Positions 1-8,472 of a DNA stretch of 64,000 nucleotides are shown here, piece by piece (position 1 is the stretch's first letter; each line of letters starts with the position of its first letter). Location: assembly GCF_014207635.1 (NCBI RefSeq), contig NZ_JACHIE010000007.1:62001-126000 (forward strand), given 5' to 3'. Source of the DNA: Acetobacter lovaniensis (GTDB lineage: Bacteria > Pseudomonadota > Alphaproteobacteria > Acetobacterales > Acetobacteraceae). Under the pieces are notes generated by a model. That model searched no databases and was not told the DNA's origin. It saw only the letters and a program-made list of their open reading frames with translations. The position numbers were made by a program, and so were the translations under genes.

Positions 1-782
1 AGAATGCCCCCGTTAATGGCCAGAGCTGGCATGATGGCGATTCCTAGACCCAGTTCCACCATTTCCGCCATGCTGTGGAGGGACATGGCGGTAAAGGTGG
101 GTTCGCTCTCCCCTTCCGCGCCACTGCGGCTGGGGCTTTGGCGGCAGATGGCCAGTGTCTGCTCGCGCAGGCAGTGCCCATCTTCCATCATGACCATATT
201 GTATTCGGACAACCGCTCCACGGGCACGCTCTCCAGTGCCGCAAAGGGGTGATTGGAGGGCATGATCACATAAAAGGGGTCCTGCCACAGGGGGTGGGTT
301 TCCGTGCCATCACACAGGCAGGGCATGGCCAGCACCAGCATGTCCAGCTGCCCAAGGGAGAGCTTTTCCAGCAGATGTTCTGTGGTGTCTTCTGTCAGGG
401 ACAAAAGCAGGCGGGGGAAGTGCTCGCGCAGGATATGCACCGTGCGGGGGATAAGGAACGGGCCAATGGTGGGAATAACCCCGAGTCGTAATGGGCCAGT
501 CAAAGGGGTGCGGGCGGCTGCGGCCAGTTGGGGCACGGCCTCCAGCGCGGCCAGTGCCTGCCGGGCTTTGAGTGCGATCTCGTGCCCCAGAGGGGTAAAA
601 ACCACTTTTTTGCCCACGGTGCGGTCCAGCAACGGGGTATCCAGCTGGCGCTCCAGTGTCATAATCCCGGCAGACAGGGTGGACTGGGTTACGGCACAGG
701 CCGCCGCGGCCCGGCCAAAGTGGCGCAGTTCGGAAAGGGCGATCAGGTAGCGGAGCTGCTGTGCGGAGGGGAGGGGAAGCAT
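1..782 (-). CDS. oxyR: Peroxide-sensing LysR-family regulator OxyR (3' end outside window)
   Basis: About 260 codons are visible, read leftward from an ATG at 782; the C-terminus lies beyond the window edge. The N-terminal 60 residues form a LysR winged helix-turn-helix and the rest is the periplasmic-binding-protein-like sensor domain. The redox motif GHCLREQ is present, with Cys204 and a second Cys213 nine residues later. This is the same spacing as the Cys199/Cys208 disulfide pair of E. coli OxyR, so the protein should sense peroxide by disulfide formation. It diverges from ahpC, its classical target, which makes OxyR far likelier than another LysR regulator. The product acts in the cytoplasm as a DNA-binding activator. 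Confidence 0.93.
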   Translation of the reverse strand, partial: MLPLPSAQQLRYLIALSELRHFGRAAAACAVTQSTLSAGIMTLERQLDTPLLDRTVGKKVVFTPLGHEIALKARQALAALEAVPQLAAAARTPLTGPLRLGVIPTIGPFLIPRTVHILREHFPRLLLSLTEDTTEHLLEKLSLGQLDMLVLAMPCLCDGTETHPLWQDPFYVIMPSNHPFAALESVPVERLSEYNMVMMEDGHCLREQTLAICRQSPSRSGAEGESEPTFTAMSLHSMAEMVELGLGIAIMPALAINGGI

Positions 783-948
783 GGCCAAGTCCTACCTGAA
801 AACCAGAGAATGGTTAATCGATACCTTCAATTGTTCTTATATAAAATATTCATTGGATTAAATGAAAAAGGCGGGTCATACATACCTGCACCGCCTGACC
901 CAGCCTGAAGCAGGGTCAGGCACTGTGCCAGAAACAAGGAGCAAACAT
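783..948. promoter_or_regulatory. Divergent oxyR/ahpC control region with 5' leader hairpin
   Basis: This 166-bp divergent intergenic region holds an AT-rich patch (about 805-870) where the two promoters and an OxyR site would be expected; I could not define a clear OxyR consensus. An 8-bp perfect inverted repeat, CCTGACCC (894-901) and GGGTCAGG (913-920) with an 11-nt loop, lies 28 bp before the ahpC start. It would form a hairpin in the ahpC leader. AAGGAG at 936-941 is the ahpC ribosome-binding site. Confidence 0.6.
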
Positions 949-1491
949 ATGCTGACCGTTGGCGATAAGTTTCCCAGCTTTGATCTGACCGCCGTTCCGG
1001 GTGGGCCGGAAGGCCTGAAGGGCGAATTCGTTCAGATTTCCGACAAATCCGATGCCGGTAAGTGGAAAGTGGTGTTCTTCTGGCCGAAGGACTTCACCTT
1101 TGTCTGCCCGACCGAAATCGTGGCTTTTGGCAAGATGTCCAAGGACTTCGCAGACCGTGATGCGGTTGTGTATGGCGTGTCCATCGACAGCGAGTTCGTG
1201 CATCTCAACTGGCGCCTGCACCACGCTGACCTGAAGGATCTGCCGATCCCGATGCTGGCTGACATCAAGCGCGAACTGACCGAAGGCACGGGCGTGATGG
1301 CAAAGGACGCTGGCGTTGCCCTGCGTGCCACCTTCATTGTCGACCCGCACGGCGTGATCCGTCATGTGTCCGTCAACGACCTGTCCGTTGGTCGTAACCC
1401 GCAGGAAATCCTGCGTATCCTTGACGGTCTGCAGAGCGATGAGCTGTGTCCGTGCAACTGGAAAAAGGGCGAAGACTTTATCAAAGTCTGA
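949..1491 (+). CDS. ahpC: Alkyl hydroperoxide reductase AhpC (2-Cys peroxiredoxin)
   Basis: This 180-residue thiol peroxidase reduces H2O2, organic peroxides and peroxynitrite in the cytoplasm. The peroxidatic cysteine sits in FVCPTE (Cys53) after FFWPKDFT, and the C-terminal DELCPCNW carries Cys167 and Cys169 for resolution. The extra C-terminal cysteine and the wording of the motifs resemble the mycobacterial AhpC subgroup, which is recycled by AhpD rather than AhpF. The ahpD gene follows 200 bp downstream. The start at 949 is chosen over an in-frame ATG at 862 because AAGGAG lies 7 bp upstream and the family begins with MLTVGDKFP. It is probably activated by OxyR, encoded divergently. Confidence 0.96.
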   Translation: MLTVGDKFPSFDLTAVPGGPEGLKGEFVQISDKSDAGKWKVVFFWPKDFTFVCPTEIVAFGKMSKDFADRDAVVYGVSIDSEFVHLNWRLHHADLKDLPIPMLADIKRELTEGTGVMAKDAGVALRATFIVDPHGVIRHVSVNDLSVGRNPQEILRILDGLQSDELCPCNWKKGEDFIKV

Positions 1492-1691
1492 GTCTGACGC
1501 ACGACCCGGTTCGCGTTTGCGGGCCGGGAGTGGTTGCGGTGGCATACCTGCGTATTCTGCCGCACCCGCTCACTCTTCTGTCGGGGCTTTCTGGCCCGCT
1601 TCCAGCCGTTTTCAGGCTGTGCCTTGTGCTCCAGGTTCCATGTATTGGTCTGGCACAGATTTTTCCAAAATAAATCATGACGGAAAAAGCC

Positions 1692-2219
1692 ATGTCTATA
1701 GATGCACTCAAAGACCGTATTCCCGATTACGCCAAGGATCTGCGCCTGAATCTGGGGTCACTGGCGAGCGATATTACCCTGACCCCGCAGCAGCTTGGCG
1801 GCACGTTCATTGCCTCCGCCCTTGCCGCGCGGAATGATGATGTGACGCGTGAAATTGTGGCCCAGTTCCGCGATACGCTGTCCGAGCAGGCATTGGCTGC
1901 CGCGCAGTCTGCCAACGCCATTATGGGCATGAACAATATTTACTACCGCTTTGTGCATATGGCGGGTGGCGAATACACCAAGATGCCAGCACAGCTACGC
2001 ATGAGCGTGATTGGCAACCCCGGCGTGGATAAAGCGGATTTTGAGCTGTGGTGTCTGGCCGTGTCGATCATCAACGGATGTGACATGTGCGTGACCAGCC
2101 ACGAAAAAATCGTGCGAGATGCGCTTGGCGCGGCTGCGGTGCAGACTGCGGCACGGATTGCCGCAACAGTGCATGCAGTTGCTGTAACCTTGCAGGGTGC
2201 GGATGCCTTGCAGCAGTAA
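1692..2219 (+). CDS. ahpD: Alkylhydroperoxidase AhpD
   Basis: This 175-residue protein is the partner reductase that re-reduces oxidised AhpC, in mycobacteria using electrons from the lipoamide/dihydrolipoamide dehydrogenase system. The catalytic CxxC is in [11 protein letters not shown]: Cys130, Cys133 and His137, with Glu118 in DFELW. This is the same numbering as the M. tuberculosis enzyme. Start 1692 (MSIDALKDR) matches the family N-terminus and has GGA about 8 bp upstream; an ATG at 1677 is an alternative. It lies downstream of ahpC on the same strand, probably in one transcript. No ahpF is seen in the window. Confidence 0.94.
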   Translation: MSIDALKDRIPDYAKDLRLNLGSLASDITLTPQQLGGTFIASALAARNDDVTREIVAQFRDTLSEQALAAAQSANAIMGMNNIYYRFVHMAGGEYTKMPAQLRMSVIGNPGVDKADFELWCLAVSIINGCDMCVTSHEKIVRDALGAAAVQTAARIAATVHAVAVTLQGADALQQ

Positions 2220-2244
2220 GCACGACCCAGCGTAAGGGCAGTGT

Positions 2245-2274
2245 ATAAAAAACCGGTCGTTCTGGCGGCCGGTT
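2245..2274 (-). terminator. Intrinsic terminator downstream of tRNA-Asp
   Basis: Read on the minus strand, AACCGGCC and GACCGGTT form an 8-bp stem (one G-U pair) with an 8-nt loop, followed directly by a run of T (plus-strand AAAAAA at 2247-2252). It lies about 75 nt downstream of the tRNA-Asp 3' end and 25 bp past the convergent ahpD stop, so it may serve both. Confidence 0.6.
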
Positions 2275-2348
2275 ACAGGGGGTTTTGTGGGGGGGCGCAA
2301 AGGGGCGCTCGACGCCACTTTCTGATACGATAAATATGTAAAGGAAAG

Positions 2349-2425
<77 letters not shown>

Positions 2426-2583
2426 ATTTTCCAACGCTCATCAGTCATGTGCGTCGGTATGTGGGGCTTTATAACGATGTTTTTTGCTTTGGCAACAGGC
2501 ATTTCATAAAAAAATGCAGAGAAGTGCATTTTTGCCCGAGCCGTCTTGTACGGCCGTATAAAATTGGCCGCACAAGAGCCGCT

Positions 2584-3414
2584 TCAACCAAAACGGTAGC
2601 CCGAGAGCGCCTTGCCCAGCACTGTATCGCTGTAAATCTGCTGGCCGTAATCCTGCCCGGCTGCACCGGCGGCCACCATCAGCGGGAGCAGATGCTCCTC
2701 GCGGGGGTGGCATAGGCGCGCACCGGGGGCCTGTGCCCAGTGGGTCAACTGCGCGGTGCGCTCTGGCGGTGGCGCGCAGACGCTACGGGTCAGCCACGCA
2801 TCAAATGCCTTTGCAGGCGCGTCGGTTACGGGTGAACCGCTCATGAAATGGGACAGGTTATGGTAGCTCAGGCCCGTGCCCACGATCAGCACGTTGTCTG
2901 CCCGCAGGGGGGCCAATGCTGCGCCAATGGCCAGATGCTCGGCCGGGTCCAGCGCCTTTTGCAACGAGAACTCTACAACGGGAATATCAGCCTGAGGAAA
3001 AGCCAGCATGAATGGGATGAACACACCGTGGTCAAACCCCCGTTCGGCATTTTCGGCACTGGCAAAGCCTGCCTGCTCCAGCAGGGTACGCATGTGGGCT
3101 GCCAGTGCGGGGCTGCCGGGGGCAGGGTATTGCAGCGTGTAGGTATGGGCGGGAAAACCGTAATAATCGTAGATCAGGCCCGGTTTTGCACCGGACATGA
3201 GCGTGGGCACCTGCTCCTCCCAATGGCCGGAAACCACCACAATGGCATCTGGTTTTTGTGGGAGCGTGGCGCTTAGTCCGCGCAAAAAGGCGGCCATGTG
3301 GTCCCATGTCTGTGGCCAGTCCATAAAAAAGCACGGACCACCCCCATGGGGGATGAACAGGGTTGGCTGTTTGGGGGGCGTTGCGGCAGCAGGGGCAGGC
3401 ATGAACATCACCAT
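2584..3414 (-). CDS. Class III extradiol-type dioxygenase, LigB/DODA family (YgiD-like)
   Basis: This protein of about 277 residues resembles the 4,5-DOPA dioxygenase/YgiD group of the LigB superfamily, cytosolic metal-dependent ring-opening oxygenases. Visible family features are IPHGGGPCFF near the N-terminus, VVSGHWEE, YDYYGFP, the histidine-containing ERGFDHGVF and GTGLSYHN. Histidines in these segments are the expected metal ligands. The open frame extends upstream to 3546, but that extension crosses a long inverted repeat and has no family similarity. The start is therefore placed at MVMFMPAPA (3414) or six bases later. The natural substrate cannot be read from the sequence. The upstream gene on the same strand is ppa. 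Confidence 0.85.
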   Translation of the reverse strand: MVMFMPAPAAATPPKQPTLFIPHGGGPCFFMDWPQTWDHMAAFLRGLSATLPQKPDAIVVVSGHWEEQVPTLMSGAKPGLIYDYYGFPAHTYTLQYPAPGSPALAAHMRTLLEQAGFASAENAERGFDHGVFIPFMLAFPQADIPVVEFSLQKALDPAEHLAIGAALAPLRADNVLIVGTGLSYHNLSHFMSGSPVTDAPAKAFDAWLTRSVCAPPPERTAQLTHWAQAPGARLCHPREEHLLPLMVAAGAAGQDYGQQIYSDTVLGKALSGYRFG

Positions 3415-3533
3415 GACAGAATGAAAGGGTCGGAGGTGTTGTTCACAGCATGGAGCAAAACTGGTGGGCTGATAATCCGCGCTATACGGAATATATTTCA
3501 CACTCAGGGTGTGATGCCGGGTGTGCAGGTACG

Positions 3534-3576
3534 CTGCAACAGGCATGGCGCACCGTAGCGGCCATGCCTGTTGCAG
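3534..3576. repeat. 16-bp perfect inverted repeat between ppa and the dioxygenase gene
   Basis: The arms are CTGCAACAGGCATGGC (3534-3549) and its exact reverse complement (3561-3576), separated by 11 nt. The repeat begins 18 bp past the ppa stop codon. A strong RNA hairpin is expected, but no T-run follows on either strand, so it is not a textbook intrinsic terminator. It may act as a 3'-end stabiliser, an attenuator or a protein-binding site. Confidence 0.75.
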
Positions 3577-3594
3577 GTCAGGAGAAAGCGCGCC

Positions 3595-4122
3595 TTATTT
3601 GGCTTTTGCGGCTTCCAGAGCCTTGAGAATAAAGTCCCCGGCCTCTTCCTTCGTGCCCCAGCCGGTCACTTTAACCCACTTGCCTTTTTCAAGGTCCTTG
3701 TAGCGGGTGAAAAAGTGCTCAATGGCCTTGATCGTGATTTCGGGCAGGTCGTCCGTGGTTTCAACCTTGGAGAATTCAGGATGCACCTTGTCGTGCGGGA
3801 CGCAGATGATTTTTTCGTCCTGACCGGATTCGTCTTCCATCTTCAGCACGCCAATGGGGCGGGCCCGGATCACGCTGCCCGGCACCACGTTTGTGGGGGT
3901 CAGGACCAGAGCATCCGTGGGGTCACCATCGGCTGCGAGCGTGTTGGGGATAAAACCGTAAGCCGTGGGGTAGGCCATGGGCGTGAACAGGAAGCGGTCC
4001 ACGAACAGAGCGCCGCTTTCCTTGTCAATTTCGTATTTGACTGAGGAACCCTGCGGGATTTCAATAACAACGTTAATGTCGAACGGCACGTCCTTGCCGG
4101 GGGAAAGTTTGGAAACGTCCAT
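3595..4122 (-). CDS. ppa: Inorganic pyrophosphatase (family I)
   Basis: This 175-residue soluble enzyme hydrolyses pyrophosphate to two phosphates and so drives nucleic-acid, protein and lipid synthesis. The family I signature is clear: EIPQGSSVKYEIDK, DRFLFTPMAYPTAYGFIPNT, and the metal-binding DGDPTDALVL with its three aspartates, followed by DKVHPEF and the basic C-terminal EKGKWVKV. Start 4122 (MDVSKLSPG) has GGAG 8 bp upstream; an in-frame GTG at 4128 is less likely. It is transcribed leftward and followed by a long inverted repeat. Confidence 0.96.
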   Translation of the reverse strand: MDVSKLSPGKDVPFDINVVIEIPQGSSVKYEIDKESGALFVDRFLFTPMAYPTAYGFIPNTLAADGDPTDALVLTPTNVVPGSVIRARPIGVLKMEDESGQDEKIICVPHDKVHPEFSKVETTDDLPEITIKAIEHFFTRYKDLEKGKWVKVTGWGTKEEAGDFILKALEAAKAK

Positions 4123-4279
4123 GAACACTGCTCCAACCGATAAACAAAGGGAATGCAGCAGACCCTATCCGCCCACCTGCGGCTTGCCAAGAGCCGGATT
4201 TTAAACGGGCGATATATGGATTTTCCTGCCCCAGACCCTTGCCAAATGGCTCTGGTTGCGTAATCAGATACTCGCCTGC

Positions 4280-4353
4280 GCGCCCGTAGCTCAATTGGTT
4301 AGAGCGGGCCGCTCATAACGGCTTGGTTGCGGGTTCAAGTCCTGCCGGGCGCA
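4280..4353 (+). tRNA. tRNA with CAT anticodon, probably tRNA-Ile2 (lysidine-modified)
   Basis: The acceptor stem is GCGCCCG/CGGGCGC, the D arm GCTC...GAGC, the anticodon stem GGCCG/CGGCT with loop CTCATAA, and the T arm GCGGG-TTCAAGT-CCTGC. The discriminator is A and CCA is not encoded. It is not an initiator tRNA-Met, because the first acceptor pair is matched. The CTCATAA loop with the following CTTGGTTGC variable/T region and TTCAAGT resembles tRNA-Ile(CAT) more than elongator tRNA-Met. A test against TilS identity elements would settle it. Confidence 0.85.
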
Positions 4354-4429
4354 GGCTGTCCCAGCCGGCAGCGCACCCTGTAGCCGCTTCATTTTTTCAG
4401 TTTATTCCGCATAACGGGAGTTCATCATC

Positions 4430-6109
4430 ATGGCATCCTATCAATACGTCTATGTGATGAAGGATCTTACAAAATCCTATCCCGGTGGGCGCGAAGTGTT
4501 CAAGGGCATCACCCTGTCCTTCATGCCGGGTGCCAAAATTGGGATTCTGGGCGTTAACGGCGCTGGTAAGTCCACCCTGCTCAAGATCATGGCGGGGATT
4601 GATAAGGAATACGGCGGCGAGGCCTGGGCGGCTGAAGGCGTGCGGGTTGGCTATCTGGAGCAGGAACCCCAGCTCGACCCCAAACTGACCGTGGGCGAAA
4701 ACGTTGCTCTGGGCTTTGGCGACCTGAAAAAGGCAGTTGATCGTTTTAACGAGATTTCTGCCCGTTTTGCCGAGCCCATGGAAGACGATGAAATGAACGC
4801 CCTGCTGGCCGAACAGGCTGAACTGCAGGAAAAAATTGACGCAGGCGACGGCTGGGAGCTGGATCGCAAGCTGGAAATCGCGCTGGACGCCCTGCGCTGC
4901 CCGCCTGCTGACAGCTCGGTAGAAAAACTCTCCGGGGGGGAATGCCGCCGCGTGGCCCTGTGCCGCCTGCTGCTGGAAAAACCCGACCTGCTGCTGCTTG
5001 ACGAACCCACCAACCATCTGGACGCGGAAAGCGTTGCATGGCTGGAAACAACCCTGCGGGATTACGACGGCACGGTTATGGTCATCACCCATGACCGTTA
5101 CTTCCTGGATAACGTGACCAACTGGATTTTGGAAATCGAGCGCGGTCGCGGTATTCCGTTTGAAGGCAATTACTCCTCCTGGCTGGAACAGAAGCGCAAG
5201 CGCCTGTCGCAGGAAGAAAAGGAAGAAAGCTCCCGTCAGCGTGCTCTTGCCGCCGAGCAGGAGTGGATTAACGCCAGCCCCAAGGCCCGCCAGAGCAAAA
5301 GCAAGGCCCGTATTGCCAAATATGAGGAAATGCTGGCCGCCAGTGCGGAAAAAGTGGGTGGTGTGGCTGATATTGTCATTCCCCCCGGTCCCCGCCTTGG
5401 CGGCACGGTTATCGAGGCCGACAACCTGACCAAAGGGTTTGGGGACCGGCTGTTGATTGATAACCTCAGCTTCAAACTGCCACCGGGCGGTATTGTGGGG
5501 GTTATCGGGCCAAACGGTGCTGGTAAGTCCACCCTGTTCAAAATGATCATCGGGCAGGACAAGCCAGATTCAGGCGAGCTGAAAATCGGGGAAACCGTAA
5601 AGCTCGGCTACGTTGACCAGTCGCGTGATGACCTGTCCCCCGATAAAACCGTGTGGGAAGAAATTTCAGGCGGGACGGATGTCATCTATCTGGGCAAGCG
5701 GGCCGTGCCGTCGCGTGCCTATGTGGGAGCCTTCAACTTCAAAGGGTCCGACCAGCAGAAAAAGGTTGGCGTCCTTTCGGGGGGTGAGCGTAACCGCGTG
5801 CATCTGGCCAAGATGCTCCGGCAGGAAAGCAACGTGATTCTGCTCGACGAACCGACCAACGATCTGGACGTGGATACCCTGCGTGCGCTTGAAGAGGCAC
5901 TGGCCGAGTTTGCCGGTTGCGCCGTGGTTATCTCCCATGACCGCTGGTTCCTTGACCGTCTGGCCACCCATATTCTGGCGTTTGAAGGTGATTCCCACGT
6001 TGAGTGGTTTGAAGGTAACTTTCAGGCTTATGAAGAAGACAAGCGCCGCCGCCTTGGCCCGGATGCGACCGAGCCGGGCCGCATCCATTACAAACCGCTT
6101 GCCCGTTAA
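4430..6109 (+). CDS. ettA: Energy-dependent translational throttle protein EttA (ABC-F)
   Basis: This 559-residue ABC-F ATPase lacks membrane segments. EttA binds the ribosomal E site and gates the first elongation step according to the ATP/ADP ratio. Two nucleotide-binding domains are seen: Walker A GVNGAGKS at 41-48, signature LSGGE at 167-171 and Walker B ending DEPTNHLD near 198; the second has [17 protein letters not shown] and LDEPTNDLD. The acidic arm insertion at about 95-140 and the charged linker with [18 protein letters not shown] between the domains are the EttA-type features. The ORF starts at ATG 4430 with GGGAG about 10 bp upstream. The CAT tRNA gene lies just upstream on the same strand. 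Confidence 0.96.
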   Translation: MASYQYVYVMKDLTKSYPGGREVFKGITLSFMPGAKIGILGVNGAGKSTLLKIMAGIDKEYGGEAWAAEGVRVGYLEQEPQLDPKLTVGENVALGFGDLKKAVDRFNEISARFAEPMEDDEMNALLAEQAELQEKIDAGDGWELDRKLEIALDALRCPPADSSVEKLSGGECRRVALCRLLLEKPDLLLLDEPTNHLDAESVAWLETTLRDYDGTVMVITHDRYFLDNVTNWILEIERGRGIPFEGNYSSWLEQKRKRLSQEEKEESSRQRALAAEQEWINASPKARQSKSKARIAKYEEMLAASAEKVGGVADIVIPPGPRLGGTVIEADNLTKGFGDRLLIDNLSFKLPPGGIVGVIGPNGAGKSTLFKMIIGQDKPDSGELKIGETVKLGYVDQSRDDLSPDKTVWEEISGGTDVIYLGKRAVPSRAYVGAFNFKGSDQQKKVGVLSGGERNRVHLAKMLRQESNVILLDEPTNDLDVDTLRALEEALAEFAGCAVVISHDRWFLDRLATHILAFEGDSHVEWFEGNFQAYEEDKRRRLGPDATEPGRIHYKPLAR

Positions 6110-6167
6110 CGGCATGCCTGTGCGAAGGCTTCCCTGTGGAGCCTTCCACTGTTACGGGGGCTGAGCG

Positions 6168-6665
6168 GTGGATTTACGCTCGGTCCGCACACCCCGCCTG
6201 CTTCTTCAGCCCGTGACATGGCGGGATATGGAAGATATGGCACGCCTGAAGGCCGATGGCGGCGCTTTTGGCCAGATGCTGGGGGGTGTTTGTACCCGCC
6301 AGCAGGCCGAGCGTGAGATGGCGGATGACATTGCTTTCTGGGCCTGTCATCGCGTCGGTATTTTTACCATTCATGAAAATAACAAGTTTGTCGGCATGAC
6401 CGGTATCCACGATCGGCCAGATGGTCGCGGGTTCGGGTTACGCTTTGCCCTGTTTGCCAGCGCAAGAGGGCGTGGTATTGCGCGTGAGGCTGCCAACGCG
6501 GCCCTTAACTTTGCGCATGATGCCGGTTTGCACCGGGTTATTGCCGTGGCATCGGAAAGCAATGTGGCATCGCGTACCATTCTGGGCAGTATCGGGATGC
6601 ATGTCTGCGAGACATTTGCCAGAAATGGGCAGACAATGATGGTGTATGAAAGCAAGCGGGCATAA
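6168..6665 (+). CDS. GNAT-family N-acetyltransferase (RimJ/RimL-like)
   Basis: This 165-residue acyl-CoA-dependent acetyltransferase has a RimJ/RimL-type layout: an RTPRLLLQP N-terminal strand, a central FVGMTGIHDRPDGRGFGLRFAL, the acetyl-CoA loop RGRGIAREAANAAL and a C-terminal HRVIAVASESNVASRTILGSIGM. The start is a GTG at 6168 (VDLRSVRTP) with a G-rich site upstream. The substrate is unknown; relatives acetylate ribosomal protein N-termini or small molecules. It follows ettA after 58 bp and may share its transcript. A terminator follows directly. Confidence 0.85.
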   Translation: MDLRSVRTPRLLLQPVTWRDMEDMARLKADGGAFGQMLGGVCTRQQAEREMADDIAFWACHRVGIFTIHENNKFVGMTGIHDRPDGRGFGLRFALFASARGRGIAREAANAALNFAHDAGLHRVIAVASESNVASRTILGSIGMHVCETFARNGQTMMVYESKRA

Positions 6666-6690
6666 AAAAGGCACCCCGATGGGTGCCTTT
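6665..6690. terminator. Bidirectional intrinsic terminator between the GNAT gene and mlaC
   Basis: GGCACCC (6670-6676) and GGGTGCC (6681-6687) form a 7-bp GC stem with a 4-nt loop, flanked by AAAAAA on the left and TTT on the right. It is strongest for the leftward mlaA-mlaC transcript, which would end in six U, and it lies between two convergent genes. Confidence 0.85.
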
Positions 6691-6733
6691 CCGCCAGACC
6701 GGGGGTTGCCCCGCTAGATCGGGCTTTAGCGGT

Positions 6734-7357
6734 TCAGTTGGTGGACTGGTTGTGGCGGTCCAGCTGCTTTTGCAGGGCGGAAAGCAGTGCCGCCACGCTA
6801 TCACCATTCCGGGCGATAAAGGAGGAGTAGTCGTTACGCTGCGTCAGGCGCAGGCTGGCACCTTCCCCGATAACGTCCACAACCTGCGGCTGCCCGTTTT
6901 CGTAACCGACAATCCACTGCATGGAGGCTGGTGGCTGCTGCGGGCGCGTCAGAATGGCGTTTACGGAATCTTCATTGCCGGATCTGGTGACATCACCAAT
7001 GGTAAAGCTGACACCGCGGTATTCACCCAGCTTGTCGGTAATGGCATTGACCAGCACTTCATGGAAAAGGGCCTGATAACGCTGCTTCTGTTCAGGTGTG
7101 GCAATTTTCCAGTAGCGACCAAGGCAGTAGCGGCCGATACCATCAATATCCACGTTCTTCTGAACCAGAGGAAGAACCTTGATCTTTTTTTCAGACAGGG
7201 GGACGGGGCTGTTAACAATGGCAACAAGCTGGGTGCCAAAGCTCTGAATGAACTGCTTGGCGTTATCCGCCGCACGGGCAGGCAGGGCAAACAGTCCGCT
7301 GGCGCATGTCAGGGCCAGAGTGGCAAGAACAATACGGCGACCAGAAAGGAGTCTCAT
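6734..7357 (-). CDS. mlaC: MlaC-type periplasmic phospholipid-binding protein (Ttg2D/Tol-tolerance family)
   Basis: This 207-residue secreted protein opens with the signal peptide MRLLSGRRIVLATLAL and an ALPARA cleavage region near residue 29. The mature part has the MlaC family layout, including FIQSFGTQLVAIVN, VDIDGIGRYCLGRYWKIATPEQ, YQALFHEVLVN and VDVIGEGASLRLTQRNDYSSFI. MlaC shuttles phospholipids across the periplasm between the outer-membrane MlaA and the inner-membrane MlaFEDB complex. It lies 25 bp downstream of mlaA in the same direction, so the two are probably cotranscribed. A separate mlaD is found at 23.8 kb; mlaE and mlaF are not in the window. Confidence 0.9.
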   Translation of the reverse strand: MRLLSGRRIVLATLALTCASGLFALPARAADNAKQFIQSFGTQLVAIVNSPVPLSEKKIKVLPLVQKNVDIDGIGRYCLGRYWKIATPEQKQRYQALFHEVLVNAITDKLGEYRGVSFTIGDVTRSGNEDSVNAILTRPQQPPASMQWIVGYENGQPQVVDVIGEGASLRLTQRNDYSSFIARNGDSVAALLSALQKQLDRHNQSTN

Positions 7358-7382
7358 GTTTGCGCTACCTTCTTGTTGTTAG

Positions 7383-8231
7383 TTATTGATACCAGTCAGG
7401 CACGGTGGCGCGGCGGTCATTCCTGATGGCCTCGGCCTGTGCTTTCCGCTGCTGCTGGTAAGCGCTGCGAATGGTGGCGTATGGGTCCAGAGCATCGCGC
7501 TGGAGGGCATCCAGATCTTCCAGATGCTCGGAGCGGCCATGCACGACCCCCATCATGTTATAGGCCCAGTTGAAACTGACAAGCCCGTAACCACGTGGCA
7601 CGTAATCCCAGGGGGAAAGCCCCTGATCAATGCCGTAACCAATCCCGTCACGGAAGGAAGATGGCCCCATGGGCAGGAATAGATAAGGCCCGGAGGAAAT
7701 GCCCCAGTTGGCCATGGTCAGGCCCGCATCGTTATCGTGGTGGGGAAAGCCCGCCATTTTGGCAACGTCAATCAGCCCGCCAACGCCTGCGGTCATGTTA
7801 ATGCACCAGCGTACGAACGAGTCCCCCGCGCGGCGCGGCTTGCCAGCCCCGACGTCGTTAAAGAAGACGGAGGGTTCGTTCATGGTCGTAATCATGTTGC
7901 CAAGAGAGTTGCGTACGGGCCGGGGCACGGCCCACACATAGGCTTTGGCAACCGGGCGGAGAGCCCATTTATCGAACTTCATGGTCATGTTGAACATTTT
8001 ACGGTTCAACGGTTCATACGGATCGTTCGCGGCCTTGTATTCGGCCAGAGCGTCGGGGTCCGTAGGCACAGGGGCTTTCATGGAACTACATCCGGTGGCG
8101 CCGAGCAGCACCAGACCAAGGCAGAGTGTTCCCAGACGGAAACGGCGATGTACCGAGGAACCTTCCCGCGCCTGATCGTGCTGATCCTGTGCGCGAGGGC
8201 GGAGCCATGAGCCGTTCCGTCCTGAAATCAT
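7383..8231 (-). CDS. mlaA: MlaA/VacJ outer-membrane lipoprotein
   Basis: This 282-residue lipoprotein has the lipobox LLGATGC near residue 48. MlaA sits with porin trimers in the outer membrane and removes mislocalised phospholipids from the outer leaflet, passing them to MlaC. Family features are NDPYEPLNRKMF, VPRPVRNSLGNMITTMNEPSVFFND, AGVGGLIDVAKMAGFP, GPYLFLPMGPSSFRDG and a C-terminal ALDPYATIRSAYQQQR. The 27 residues before the basic part of the signal peptide make the n-region unusually long, but no internal start codon in this frame explains it away. It is first in the mlaA-mlaC pair. Confidence 0.93.
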   Translation of the reverse strand: MISGRNGSWLRPRAQDQHDQAREGSSVHRRFRLGTLCLGLVLLGATGCSSMKAPVPTDPDALAEYKAANDPYEPLNRKMFNMTMKFDKWALRPVAKAYVWAVPRPVRNSLGNMITTMNEPSVFFNDVGAGKPRRAGDSFVRWCINMTAGVGGLIDVAKMAGFPHHDNDAGLTMANWGISSGPYLFLPMGPSSFRDGIGYGIDQGLSPWDYVPRGYGLVSFNWAYNMMGVVHGRSEHLEDLDALQRDALDPYATIRSAYQQQRKAQAEAIRNDRRATVPDWYQ

Positions 8232-8472
8232 TGCCGCCTTTACCTTTACCTTGTGACGTCCGCATGGCCTGCCGGGCAGACCTGTTTATTGCTGCCTTCT
8301 CTACCATGAGAAACGCAGGGTGCAATGGCAGGGCTTCTCTGCGTAGAGGGCAGGGGACAAAAATTGCCCTTTGCATGTTACCTTTTTGCCGGGAAGAATA
8401 GATTTTTGCAATCTCTGTTGCCATAAAGTCGCACATCCTGCCCGGGATGTGATGGGCACAGGGAATCCGGTG

